The position numbers and the translations under genes were made by a program. Under the pieces are notes generated by a model. The model made no database searches, was not told the origin of the DNA, and was given only the letters and a program-made list of their open reading frames with translations. A DNA stretch of 33,761 bases from Deltaproteobacteria bacterium. Lineage in GTDB: Bacteria > Myxococcota_A > Bradymonadia > REDH01. Below, in pieces: positions 23,137-31,141 of this stretch. Within the stretch, counting starts at the first letter, position 1; every line of letters starts with the position of its first letter. The stretch lies in the NCBI GenBank assembly GCA_013205435.1, contig JABMMX010000136.1, forward strand, positions 1 through 33,761, written 5' to 3'.

Positions 23137-26100
23137 ATGAACAAGGGCACGACGGTGTCACGTGCGGCTAGGATTCTGGGCGGCACTCTGCTGCTGCTGG
23201 CGCTCTCGGCGCCGGCGTCGGCGCAGGTGAGCAGCACCAAGAGCGAGGCGCAGATCCAGACCTTCAATCCTGCGCCTGAGGCGGCGCGCGAGAGTGTGTT
23301 CGAGGAGGCCAAGAAGGGGCCGGCTGACACCAAGCGGATGATGGCGGAGAAGATTGCCATCGAGGAGATTGAGCGCACAGAGACCGCTCTCTCGCGGCTC
23401 CGGAACCTGGTCAACACCACGCCCGCCGGAGATCGCGCGCGCGCCGACTATCTCTTCCGACTGGCAGAACTCTACTACGATCGGGCCCGCTACTACGAGC
23501 AGCGCGCCTACGACCGTCGTGACCAGGCCTTCGAGCAGAGCAAGAAAGACCCCGCGCGCGCCACTGCCTATCAGAAGGCGGCCGCCGACGACTTGTTCCA
23601 CTCGACGGAGTTCGCACAGAAGGCGATATCGCTCTACTCGGAGCTGTACGCCAACTACCGCGACACCTACGCCAACATCGACGCGGTGCTCTTCTACCTT
23701 GGCGCGAATCTGCTTCAGACCGACGACTCGGAGAGTGCGCGGGAGGTGTTTGAGGCGCTGGCCGTGAACTTCCCGGCCTCGCAGTATCTGGCGCAGGCCT
23801 ACTTCATGATCGGCGAGCTCGACTTCGGAATGGGCGACGCGGAAGCTGCGATGCAGTCCTACGAGCGGGCGGCGCAGTTCCCCGAGCGGAACATCTATCC
23901 CTTCGCGCTCTACAAGGTTGCCTGGTGCGCCTTCAATCTGGCCGAGACGGCGAAACAGAAGAAGGATGCCGTCAACCTGCTGTATGAGGCAATCCTCGCA
24001 GCCAAAGACAGGGTGGCCAAGCAGGGAGACTCCATGCGTCGGCTCCGGGACGACGCGCTCCGCGACATGACGCTCTTCTGGGCGGGCGCCTACAAGCAAA
24101 ATGATGCGCTGAAGTTCTTCACCAAGGTCACCGCCGAGACGGAGGTGTCGGAGGCTGAGCGTACGAAGTTGATCGCCCGACTGGCGCGCATCTACGGCGA
24201 GCGGGCCGACTACGCCGATTCGACTGCGCTGTTCCGGCAGCTGATTGAACTGTCGCCGAACGACTTTGCCATCGTGGGCTACCAGCGCGAGATTGTGCGC
24301 AACACGCGGCCCGACGGCAGCCGCGCCGACATCGTGAAGTCGCTCAACGACCTTACCGAGACGCTGTCGCGCGCGATGACCTTCCCGGTCGCTGACCCGG
24401 GCGACCTTCAGCGGGCGCGCGAAGAGGTGGAGCTGCTGCTCCGTCAGTTCAGCACGACCTACCATAACGACGCGCAGACAACGAACAACGAGCAGCTCTA
24501 CCAGCTCGCCGGCAGCCTCTATGAGAAGTACCTCGCGCTGTTCGGCGAACAGGCCGGCTCCTACGACATCTGGTTCTATGCAGGCGAACTGCAGTACCGA
24601 CTCAAGCACTGGTCTGAGGCGGCGGTGGCCTATGAGAAGGCACTGACGCTGAGTGGCGGCGTGACGGGCGAGGCGAAGGGGCGCTACGATCAGGAGGCGA
24701 CCTACGCCTCCTGTCTGGCGCAAACGAACCTGGTCGACATGAAGGGTTCGGTTCAGGCGACGGCGAGCAACAGCAACAGCCCCACGGGCGAACTGCCTCC
24801 CATCCCTGAGAAGCGCGAGATCTCGACCGCCTTCGTCAGCATGCTGTCGGCCTGTGAGCGTTACCTCAAGACTGGTCCGGAGGTCTCTGCGGAGACGGCC
24901 GAGATTGAGTATGCGGTGGCCTACACGCTCTATGACTACGACCATCTGGACGCGGCGGTCCCCAAGTTCGGGCGTCTTGCGCTTGACCTCTACGCGGCAG
25001 AGCCGGGGCGTGCGCAGGTCTCTGCGGAGCTGCTGCTTGATAGCCTTGCGCTGCAGCGTCGCTTCCCGGAGATGAAGGAGTGGATTGGACGCCTTGCGAC
25101 GGCCCCCGTGGGTCAGGGCAAGCTTGCGCCGAAGCTCCGTGAACTGGGTGAGCAGGTGAACTTCAAGGAGTGCCGCGACCTGCAGCAGGCCAAGAAGTTT
25201 GAGGATTCGGGACTCTGCTTCGTCGACTTCGCGCAGAACCACTTTGAGTCCAAGCTGCTCGACAAGGCGCTGTTCAACGCAGCGGTCTCGTATGAGAAGA
25301 TCTACAAGCTCGACTTCTCCATCTCGCTCTACGAACAGATCATCGAGTTCCGCCCCGACTCGGAGCTTGTGCCCGACACCACCTTCGGGCTTGCGCAGAC
25401 CTACCACCGCATCGCCATGTACGATAAGGCGGCCGACCTCTACGAGCAGTATACTCGGAACAACCCCAAGGGGACGCAGGTGGTGAACGCCTCGGCGAAC
25501 GCCTACCAGTTCCGGCAGGGACTCGGGCAGTACGACAAGGCCATCGCCAACCTCAAATCCTTCATCAAGGTCTCTGACCGCAGCAAGGCGAAGGATCGGG
25601 AGGGCATCGCCGAAGCCGACTATCAGATTGCCATGATTCAGATTGAGCAGGGCAAGAAGGCAGAGGCGACGGCGTCGCTCGAGCGCTTCGTGCGCGAGGA
25701 CGGTGATGTATCGCCAAGCCGTGCGATTGAGGCCCGCGTGAAGATGGCTGAAATGGCCCCGCCCGCGAAGGCAATCGCGCTCTTCATGGAGGCCCTCGTG
25801 GCGGTGGAGCGGTTGGAGCCTGCGGTGCGTGAGACGCTCACGCCTGCGGCGCTCGATGCAGCGTCGAAGGCGCAGTTCACGCTCGCGGAGCAGATCTTCA
25901 AGAAGTACGAAGCGATTGAGATGAAGGGCTCGGAGACGGATGTGAAGGCCGCGCTGCGCCTGAAGGCCGATGTGGGAACGCAGGCGCGCCAGGAGTTCGA
26001 CAAGGTTCGCCTGTTCAAGCGTCCGGGCTGGATGATCGCTTCGTCGACGCGGACGGGTCAGATGTACATGGACTTCTACAAGCGGGTTATCGACACCCCC

Positions 26101-26502
26101 ATCCCCGAGGGACTCCCGCCGCTGGTGGAGGAGGAGTACCGCTCGGTGCTCGAGGGCCAAGCGTTGGAGCTCAAGCAGCAGGCCAAGCAGTGGTTCGCGG
26201 GAGCGATCGAGGTCGCGCGTCGGACGGGCTGGTTCAACGACTACAGTGAGCAGGCGGCGAAGCTGCTTCAGGAGCTCGACCCGACCTTCAAGTCGTTGGC
26301 AGAGCTTCGTGTGTCGCCCGGCTACGACAGCGTCGGGTTCTATGCGCCCGGTTATGTGGATCCGAGTGAACAGAAGAAGGCCGGGATGCTCGGCGGTGAC
26401 GGGACGGGCGCCGATGCAACGCCCTCCGCCACGCCAGCGGCGGCGCCTGCGGCCCCTGAGGCTGCGCCCGCAGCAACCCCCAGCGAAGGAGGTCAGCCGT
26501 GA
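23137..26502 (+). CDS. Very large periplasmic TPR protein, AgmU/GltD-like
   Basis: A 1121-residue protein with a Sec signal peptide (LLLLALSAPASAQ, cut after SAQ). It consists almost entirely of TPR-type repeats, such as RLAELYYDRARYYEQRAYD, FMIGELDFGMGDAEAAMQSY and FAGELQYRLKHWSEAAVAYE, and ends in an Ala/Pro-rich tail (about 1090-1121). ATG at 23137 has GGGAG 7 bases upstream. In Myxococcus, AgmU (GltD) is a periplasmic TPR protein of similar size that runs between the inner-membrane motor and the outer membrane in gliding; length, export signal and position just before an AglT-like gene agree. The call is by architecture and synteny, so the gene name is not assigned. It shares GTGA with the next gene. 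Confidence 0.85.
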   Translation: MNKGTTVSRAARILGGTLLLLALSAPASAQVSSTKSEAQIQTFNPAPEAARESVFEEAKKGPADTKRMMAEKIAIEEIERTETALSRLRNLVNTTPAGDRARADYLFRLAELYYDRARYYEQRAYDRRDQAFEQSKKDPARATAYQKAAADDLFHSTEFAQKAISLYSELYANYRDTYANIDAVLFYLGANLLQTDDSESAREVFEALAVNFPASQYLAQAYFMIGELDFGMGDAEAAMQSYERAAQFPERNIYPFALYKVAWCAFNLAETAKQKKDAVNLLYEAILAAKDRVAKQGDSMRRLRDDALRDMTLFWAGAYKQNDALKFFTKVTAETEVSEAERTKLIARLARIYGERADYADSTALFRQLIELSPNDFAIVGYQREIVRNTRPDGSRADIVKSLNDLTETLSRAMTFPVADPGDLQRAREEVELLLRQFSTTYHNDAQTTNNEQLYQLAGSLYEKYLALFGEQAGSYDIWFYAGELQYRLKHWSEAAVAYEKALTLSGGVTGEAKGRYDQEATYASCLAQTNLVDMKGSVQATASNSNSPTGELPPIPEKREISTAFVSMLSACERYLKTGPEVSAETAEIEYAVAYTLYDYDHLDAAVPKFGRLALDLYAAEPGRAQVSAELLLDSLALQRRFPEMKEWIGRLATAPVGQGKLAPKLRELGEQVNFKECRDLQQAKKFEDSGLCFVDFAQNHFESKLLDKALFNAAVSYEKIYKLDFSISLYEQIIEFRPDSELVPDTTFGLAQTYHRIAMYDKAADLYEQYTRNNPKGTQVVNASANAYQFRQGLGQYDKAIANLKSFIKVSDRSKAKDREGIAEADYQIAMIQIEQGKKAEATASLERFVREDGDVSPSRAIEARVKMAEMAPPAKAIALFMEALVAVERLEPAVRETLTPAALDAASKAQFTLAEQIFKKYEAIEMKGSETDVKAALRLKADVGTQARQEFDKVRLFKRPGWMIASSTRTGQMYMDFYKRVIDTPIPEGLPPLVEEEYRSVLEGQALELKQQAKQWFAGAIEVARRTGWFNDYSEQAAKLLQELDPTFKSLAELRVSPGYDSVGFYAPGYVDPSEQKKAGMLGGDGTGADATPSATPAAAPAAPEAAPAATPSEGGQP

Positions 26503-27932
26503 AGCAGGCCAGAGCAATCAAGAAGATGATGCGTCTTGCGACCGGAGTTTCGTTGCTGCTGCTAGCTGCCTGCGGCGCACCCCAACAGGTGCAGGTGGAG
26601 CGGGCGCAGGAGACGGGTCCCGTAGTGGTCGAGCGTGTGAAGACGCCCGAAGAGATCGAGGCGGAGCGGGTTGAGACCCTCAAGGCCACAAGGCAGGCTG
26701 CTTTTGACGCCTATGCCGACAAGGCCGACGAGGGCCGTCTGAAGCGGGCAGAGGCGGCACTCCGCACGGCCGTAGCGTTGGACGCGGACGATCCAAACAC
26801 CTGGTTCAACCTCGGTTTGGTCCTTGCTGAGCAGGGCGACACCACAGCCGCTTCGGACGCCTTCACGCGTGCGCAGACCATCGACGCGCAGTTTATGCGG
26901 GGCAAGGCCTACGAGGGCTACATCAAGCTCAAAGAGGGCGATACGGTCGGCGCCGAGCGGGTCTTCCGCGACTGCATCACGTCGCGCGAGAACGAGACGG
27001 GCTGCAACATCAACCTTGCGATTCTGCAGCGGCAGAAGCTGCTCGCAGCTGGCAAGCGCGATGCGAAGTCGGCGCAGGAGGCGATCGTCTTCCTTCGGTT
27101 TGCACTTGCCGGCGAGTCGCTGAGCGCCGACGCCTACGCCAACCTGGCGCGCATTTACTTCGACCTAGGCCGCATTGAGCTGGCGCGGGTCGTCTGTGAG
27201 AACGCGATTCAGCTCGGCTCGGACGCGGCGACGCTCCACAACCGGCTCGGTCTGATTGCGCTTGCGCAAAAAGATGTGATCACGGCCTACCGAGAGTTCC
27301 TAGCAGCCGTGAAGCGCGATCCGGACTATGTGGATGCCCACATGAACATCGGTGCGATGGCGCTGAACTTCCGCGATTTTGAGGTCGCCAAGCGGTCGTT
27401 CGAAGCGGTTCTCGCCAAGCGTGAGAATGACCGCGATGCACGCCGCTCCTACGGGGTTGCGCTTCGCGGGCTCGACGACGGCGCCGGCGCCGAGGCGCAG
27501 TACAACCAGCTTCTCGCGCAGAACCCGAACGACTTTGCGACGCTCTACAACCTGGCAATCCTTCAGCAGGAGTTCAGCGGCGACTACCCGAAGGCGGTCG
27601 CGACCTTCGAGCAGTTGAAGGCGGCGGTCGGCAAGAGCCGGTTCGAGCGGATGGAGGATGTGGACAAGCGCATCGTCGCGCTCAAGACCCTCATTGAGTT
27701 TGGTGCCGGTGACCCTGAGCCGGAGCCGGAGGCTATGCCCGAGATGCTCGAAGGCATCGAGCCTGCACCGGCGGCCGAGCCCGCACCGGCAGCCGAGCCC
27801 GCACCGGCGGCCGAGCCCGCACCGGCGGCCGAGCCCGCACCGGCGGTTGAGCCCGCGCCGGCGGCTGAGCCCGCACCAGCAGCCGAGCCCGCACCGGCAG
27901 CCGAGCCGGCTCCGGAAGGTTCGGGAGCCTAG
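26499..27932 (+). CDS. TPR lipoprotein, AglT/GltE-like, with EPAPAA tail repeats
   Basis: A 477-residue lipoprotein (lipobox LAAC, Cys25). It has about eight TPR hairpins (about 85-370; for example NTWFNLGLVLAEQGDTTAAS and AHMNIGAMALNFRDFEVAK) and a C-terminal tail of eight six-residue EPAPAA-type repeats. GTG start at 26499 with a perfect AAGGAGG ahead of it, overlapping the upstream TGA. AglT (GltE) in Myxococcus is likewise a TPR protein downstream of agmU and is needed for gliding-complex assembly. The repeat tail would form a stiff spacer across the periplasm or wall; its copy number may vary by slippage. Confidence 0.85.
   Translation: MKQARAIKKMMRLATGVSLLLLAACGAPQQVQVERAQETGPVVVERVKTPEEIEAERVETLKATRQAAFDAYADKADEGRLKRAEAALRTAVALDADDPNTWFNLGLVLAEQGDTTAASDAFTRAQTIDAQFMRGKAYEGYIKLKEGDTVGAERVFRDCITSRENETGCNINLAILQRQKLLAAGKRDAKSAQEAIVFLRFALAGESLSADAYANLARIYFDLGRIELARVVCENAIQLGSDAATLHNRLGLIALAQKDVITAYREFLAAVKRDPDYVDAHMNIGAMALNFRDFEVAKRSFEAVLAKRENDRDARRSYGVALRGLDDGAGAEAQYNQLLAQNPNDFATLYNLAILQQEFSGDYPKAVATFEQLKAAVGKSRFERMEDVDKRIVALKTLIEFGAGDPEPEPEAMPEMLEGIEPAPAAEPAPAAEPAPAAEPAPAAEPAPAVEPAPAAEPAPAAEPAPAAEPAPEGSGA
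27759..27902 (+). repeat. 18-bp tandem repeat, eight copies
   Basis: Units of the form GAGCCCGCACCGGCGGCC, eight in phase, with a partial ninth to about 27914. They differ only at a few third positions and one GTT for GCC. They encode EPAPAA in the tail of the AglT-like lipoprotein, a form prone to copy-number change without frameshift. Confidence 0.9.
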
Positions 27933-27941
27933 TCAGGAACT

Positions 27942-27970
27942 TTGAGCAAACGTGGGTGTCAAGGTAACGC
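27942..27970 (+). promoter_or_regulatory. Weak candidate promoter before the GltF-like gene
   Basis: TTGAGC (27942-27947), 17 bases, TAACGC (27965-27970), in the 63-base gap after the lipoprotein gene. Only a moderate match. Confidence 0.25.
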
Positions 27971-27995
27971 GGCAGTCCGACGAAGGGAGTGAACA

Positions 27996-28235
27996 ATGAA
28001 TCAAAAGATCACTTTGAGCATGGTTGCTGGACTTCTCCTGCTTGCCTCTTCGGCCTCGGCCCAAGAGACGCAGAAGGAGACCAATTTCAACTTCGAAGAG
28101 GACGTTGTCACCGGTACCTTGGTCCGTCCGGACCAGGAGACAGTGACCGGTCTTCGTCGTGGCAAGGAGTCGAGCTTGATCAAGATCCGGAAGGATTTTG
28201 TGACGGAGATGGTGCAGTCGGTAGAGCGCTTCTGA
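27996..28235 (+). CDS. Small exported protein, GltF-like position
   Basis: A 79-residue protein with a clear signal peptide (MVAGLLLLASSASAQ, cut after SAQ). AAGGGAG lies 7 bases before the ATG. The mature part is about 56 residues, opening with acidic NFNFEEDVVTG and ending in the basic/hydrophobic LIKIRKDFVTEMVQSVERF. The Myxococcus glt row has a short exported GltF between GltE and GltG, and this gene is in exactly that place; the pattern EDDVV.G.LV.PDG..., then SLI.IR..F..EM, also looks familiar from myxobacterial gliding loci. Function is unknown beyond that; the call rests on size, export signal and synteny. Confidence 0.8.
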   Translation: MNQKITLSMVAGLLLLASSASAQETQKETNFNFEEDVVTGTLVRPDQETVTGLRRGKESSLIKIRKDFVTEMVQSVERF

Positions 28236-28277
28236 GCGTGTTCGGCGAGAGCGGGCGTTCGAACCTGAGGATGAACG

Positions 28278-30026
28278 ATGTCTGAATCGAGACTGTTGAT
28301 TTTTGAGATCTATCGCGATGGCGCCCACGAGCGCACGGAGCGGTTAGAGCAGGACGTTGTGAAGATTGGCAGCCATGCCAAGTCCCACATCTTCCTAGAT
28401 GACGCGAATGTGAGCCGCGTGCATGCCGTGGTGGAGGTTACGGGTGACGACGTGTTCGTCATCGACCTCGGCTCCGGGAAGGGCACGACGGTAGCGGGTC
28501 AACGTGTGAACAAGCAGAAGCTTTCGCATGGCGACCGGATTGGCGTGGGCGGCTACGAGCTTGTCATTCGCTTCCACGAGGTGGGTGAGCGGAGCGGCGC
28601 CGGTGGCGCAGGCGGCGGCTCAGAGACGGTTGTAGTGGAGACGGACGACGAGATTTACACGCGCCGCTTCCTGCGCCGTGCTGAGAAGTCGGATGGTTCG
28701 GTCGAAGCGGCGATGCTGTTCCGCGACCTTGTGATCGTAGACGACCTGTACCAGCTGCCGACGACGCTGAAGGTCGGTTCGGGCGCTGATTGCCAGTTCC
28801 AGATTGAGTTGGACCTGATCCCGGGCGGCGAGATTGTGTTGCTGGAGGTGTCGAACGGCGAGCCGGTTCTTCTTCTCCGCGAGGGGATGGAGGGCGAGAT
28901 CTGGGTTGGCGATAGCCACTTCACGCCTGCCGAGGCGATGGCGTCGGGCCGTGCGACGCAGGCGGGAGCAGTCTGGAAGTTGGCGCTGACGGGTGAGACG
29001 CGCGCCCGGCTCGTGATGGGGGAGCTGGTCTTCTTCTTGCGCCGGAGCGAGATTCCCAAGTTCGTCTTCCCGATCAAGCGCGACTGGCGTGCAGCAGGTC
29101 TTGCGCTGGCGGTGTCGACGCTCATTCAGGGTGGGCTTATCCTCGTGTCGCTGCTGATGCCCCCAGAGGTCGGCGAGCTCGCCATGGAGCGTGAGGCGCA
29201 GCTGAATCGCTACGTGCAGATGCTTCTCGTGAAGCCTGAGGAAAAGAAGCCCGAGGAGAAGCCTGAGTGGCTGAAGGAGAAGCAGGAGGCCGACGAGAAG
29301 GCCGACAAGGGTGCTGAGAAGGCTGATAAGAGCAAGCCCGAGGACAAGCCGAAGGATAAGCCGGAGGAGGTGACGGAGCTCGCCCGTGCTGAGGCGCGCG
29401 ACGAGGCTATGAACCGCGGCGCAGTTGATGTGCTGAACCAGCTCGGTCCATCGAATGTCTTTGGTGGCGATGCAGCGGCAGGTGTGGCGGAGCTTGAGGC
29501 GATTGGTGGCGTGAGCGACACGGGCCTGGGCCAGAGCTACGGGCAGGGCGGTCTGGGTAAGTTTGGCGGCGGCCTCCAAGGTGGCGGCGGCCGGCTGTCG
29601 ACGGGCGTTGGCGGTGGCGCGATCGGCGTTGGTCGTTCGGGCGGTAGCAATGTCGGCGGAAATCTCCGCGAGGTGTCGGGCCGCAAGGTGCGCACGCCGG
29701 TGGTTTCGTCGCAGCCGTTCACGCTGACGGGGGCGCTCGACATGGACATCGTTCGTCGCGTCATCGCCGAGCATCGGCGCGAGATCGTGGCCTGCTACGA
29801 GACGGAGCTTCAGAAGGTACCGGACCTCCAGGGGCGTATCGACGTGGAGTTCGTCATCGGGCCTGATGGCGCTGTGGGCGGAACGAAGCTGAAGGCGTCG
29901 ACCATGAAGAACGATGCGGTACACGCCTGTGTCCAGCGCCGCGTAAAGCAGTGGCGCTTTCCTGAGCCGAAGGGAGGAGGAACGGTACGCGTCTCCTACC
30001 CGTGGATCTTCACCTCTGGCGGTTAG
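28278..30026 (+). CDS. FHA/TM/AgmX-PglI-tail trans-envelope protein, PglI/GltG-like
   Basis: A 582-residue protein with the architecture of PglI (GltG). The cytoplasmic FHA domain (about 8-98) has KIGSHAKSHIFL, NVSRVHA (44-50) and GSGKGT (65-70). A second FHA-like or beta-rich region covers about 150-255, and one membrane helix about 272-294. The periplasmic part has a Lys/Glu-rich stretch (318-366), a very Gly-rich linker (409-463), and a C-terminal AgmX/PglI-type tail (485-580: IVACYETEL, LQGRIDVEFVIGPDGAV, CVQRRVKQWRFPEP, VRVSYPWIF) related to TonB C-terminal domains. TGAGGA precedes the ATG. In Myxococcus, GltG passes force from the AglRQS motor to periplasmic partners. This is the strongest evidence for a Glt-type machine here. 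Confidence 0.9.
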   Translation: MSESRLLIFEIYRDGAHERTERLEQDVVKIGSHAKSHIFLDDANVSRVHAVVEVTGDDVFVIDLGSGKGTTVAGQRVNKQKLSHGDRIGVGGYELVIRFHEVGERSGAGGAGGGSETVVVETDDEIYTRRFLRRAEKSDGSVEAAMLFRDLVIVDDLYQLPTTLKVGSGADCQFQIELDLIPGGEIVLLEVSNGEPVLLLREGMEGEIWVGDSHFTPAEAMASGRATQAGAVWKLALTGETRARLVMGELVFFLRRSEIPKFVFPIKRDWRAAGLALAVSTLIQGGLILVSLLMPPEVGELAMEREAQLNRYVQMLLVKPEEKKPEEKPEWLKEKQEADEKADKGAEKADKSKPEDKPKDKPEEVTELARAEARDEAMNRGAVDVLNQLGPSNVFGGDAAAGVAELEAIGGVSDTGLGQSYGQGGLGKFGGGLQGGGGRLSTGVGGGAIGVGRSGGSNVGGNLREVSGRKVRTPVVSSQPFTLTGALDMDIVRRVIAEHRREIVACYETELQKVPDLQGRIDVEFVIGPDGAVGGTKLKASTMKNDAVHACVQRRVKQWRFPEPKGGGTVRVSYPWIFTSGG

Positions 30027-30089
30027 TTGGCGCTGTCTGCGGCGCAGGCCGGAGATGCGGTGGATGCTGGGGAAAATGGCACTCCCCGC

Positions 30090-30117
30090 TTGCCGATGGT
30101 TTGGCAGCGGGTAGAGT
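30090..30117 (+). promoter_or_regulatory. Candidate promoter for the 30177 TPR gene
   Basis: TTGCCG (30090-30095), 16 bases, TAGAGT (30112-30117), in the 150-base gap after the GltG-like gene. The -10 resembles TAGAGA at 21375. Confidence 0.4.
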
Positions 30118-30176
30118 GAGCGTTGTGTTCGAATGTGCCGCGCTCGTCGGTGCAGGCTTCTTCGGGAGAGCGCTCC

Positions 30177-31061
30177 ATGCAGTTTGGTTGGTGTTTGCTT
30201 CTGGTCTGTCTGTCCGCTCCCTTTTTTGGCGGGTGCGATGCGAAGCGTGCCGAGGCCCTTCAGTTGGTGGAGAAGGGGCTCGCAGTTGCCGCCGAGAACG
30301 GTGAGTTCGAGGCAGAGAAGCTGTTCAGCGAAGCAGCAAACATCTGCCCCGAGTGTGGCGAGGCGCACCTCAACCGCGGCGTGCTTCAGCTTCAACACTA
30401 TCGCAACCCATCGGAGGCTGTGGGTTCGCTCGAGCGCGCCACGAAACTGCTGCCGACCGATGTTTCTGCGCACTACTACTTGGGTGTGGCGCTTCAGGAT
30501 CTCGGCAAGTCCGAGCGGGCCGAGGCGGCCTTTGGCGAGGCGCTGAAGATCAACGCAGGCCACGCTCTCTCTCTCCTGCACCTGGGGCGGCTGATGGAGG
30601 CCGCCGACAAGCCGCTCGAGGCGGCGTCGCGTTACAACGCTGCCATCGTTGCCGACGGCTACCTGGCGCAGGCCTATGTCTCTCTCGGTTCGCTCTATGC
30701 GCGGTACGGTCGTTTCGCTGACTCGAAAGCGGTGTTCGACAACGGGCTTGCGAACAACAGCAGCTCGCCCGCGCTGATGGCTGCCGCTGGTTACGCAGCG
30801 CTCTCGTCGGGTGACACCGACCGGGCGATCGACCTGCTGAAGAAGGGGTTTGAAGCGGGCGATACCAGCCCCAGCACACCTTACAATCTGGGCGTTGCCT
30901 ACGGCCGGCGCTTTGACGCAACGGGGGATCAGGAGGCGCGCCGGTACGCTGTTGCTGCGCTTGCGCGCGCGCAGACGAGCTGTAAGGCCGCCACGGAGGC
31001 CGCGCGTTGTGCGGCGACGCGCGATCGCATTGCACGGCTTGAGCTGCTCAAGCAGAACTGA
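30177..31061 (+). CDS. TPR lipoprotein in the gltH slot
   Basis: A 294-residue lipoprotein (lipobox FGGC) made of about six TPR hairpins (about 20-260; for example HYYLGVALQDLGKSERAEAAF and AYVSLGSLYARYGRFADSKAVF). ATG at 30177 is chosen over an upstream in-frame start at 30123 because it begins the lipoprotein signal directly and has GGGAGAG ahead of it. In the Myxococcus row this place holds gltH, an outer-membrane beta-barrel; here it is a TPR lipoprotein, so the cluster is not a plain copy. It has its own candidate promoter. The 3' end of the gene holds a 7-base stem GCTTGAG/CTCAAGC (31037-31053). Confidence 0.85.
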   Translation: MQFGWCLLLVCLSAPFFGGCDAKRAEALQLVEKGLAVAAENGEFEAEKLFSEAANICPECGEAHLNRGVLQLQHYRNPSEAVGSLERATKLLPTDVSAHYYLGVALQDLGKSERAEAAFGEALKINAGHALSLLHLGRLMEAADKPLEAASRYNAAIVADGYLAQAYVSLGSLYARYGRFADSKAVFDNGLANNSSSPALMAAAGYAALSSGDTDRAIDLLKKGFEAGDTSPSTPYNLGVAYGRRFDATGDQEARRYAVAALARAQTSCKAATEAARCAATRDRIARLELLKQN

Positions 31062-31106
31062 CGCACCGAGAGGCTGCGTTATCCGATTTCAGATAGTATG
31101 AGACTG

Positions 31107-31120
31107 GGGTCTGCAGACCC
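31107..31120. promoter_or_regulatory. Perfect 14-bp palindrome ahead of the AgmK-like gene
   Basis: GGGTCTGCAGACCC, perfectly symmetric and without a loop, 21 bases before the ATG at 31142. It just follows an AT-rich stretch (GATAGTATGAG). The lack of a loop suits a protein operator better than a terminator. The binding protein is unknown. Confidence 0.35.
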
Positions 31121-31141
31121 TGTTTCCTCGCCCAAGTGAAG

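Noticed and set aside
21404-23161. A 585-codon minus frame opposite the first TPR gene
   Set aside because: Same reason: Arg-rich composition, no start signal, no motif.
23158-26517. A 1119-codon open frame on the minus strand opposite the AgmU-like gene
   Set aside because: It is Arg/Leu/His-rich without domains, while the plus frame has a signal peptide, TPRs and a ribosome site. It is a GC-driven antisense frame.
30069-30087. GGGGA...TCCCC stem after the GltG-like gene
   Set aside because: Only five pairs, a nine-base loop and no T-tract; too weak for a terminator call.
28620-30581. A 653-codon minus frame opposite the GltG-like gene
   Set aside because: Arg/Leu/His-rich shadow of the plus-strand gene, which has FHA, TM and PglI-type domains.
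31037-31053. GCTTGAG/CTCAAGC stem at the end of the 30177 gene
   Set aside because: Within coding sequence and without a T-tract. Noted in the gene entry but not called a terminator.
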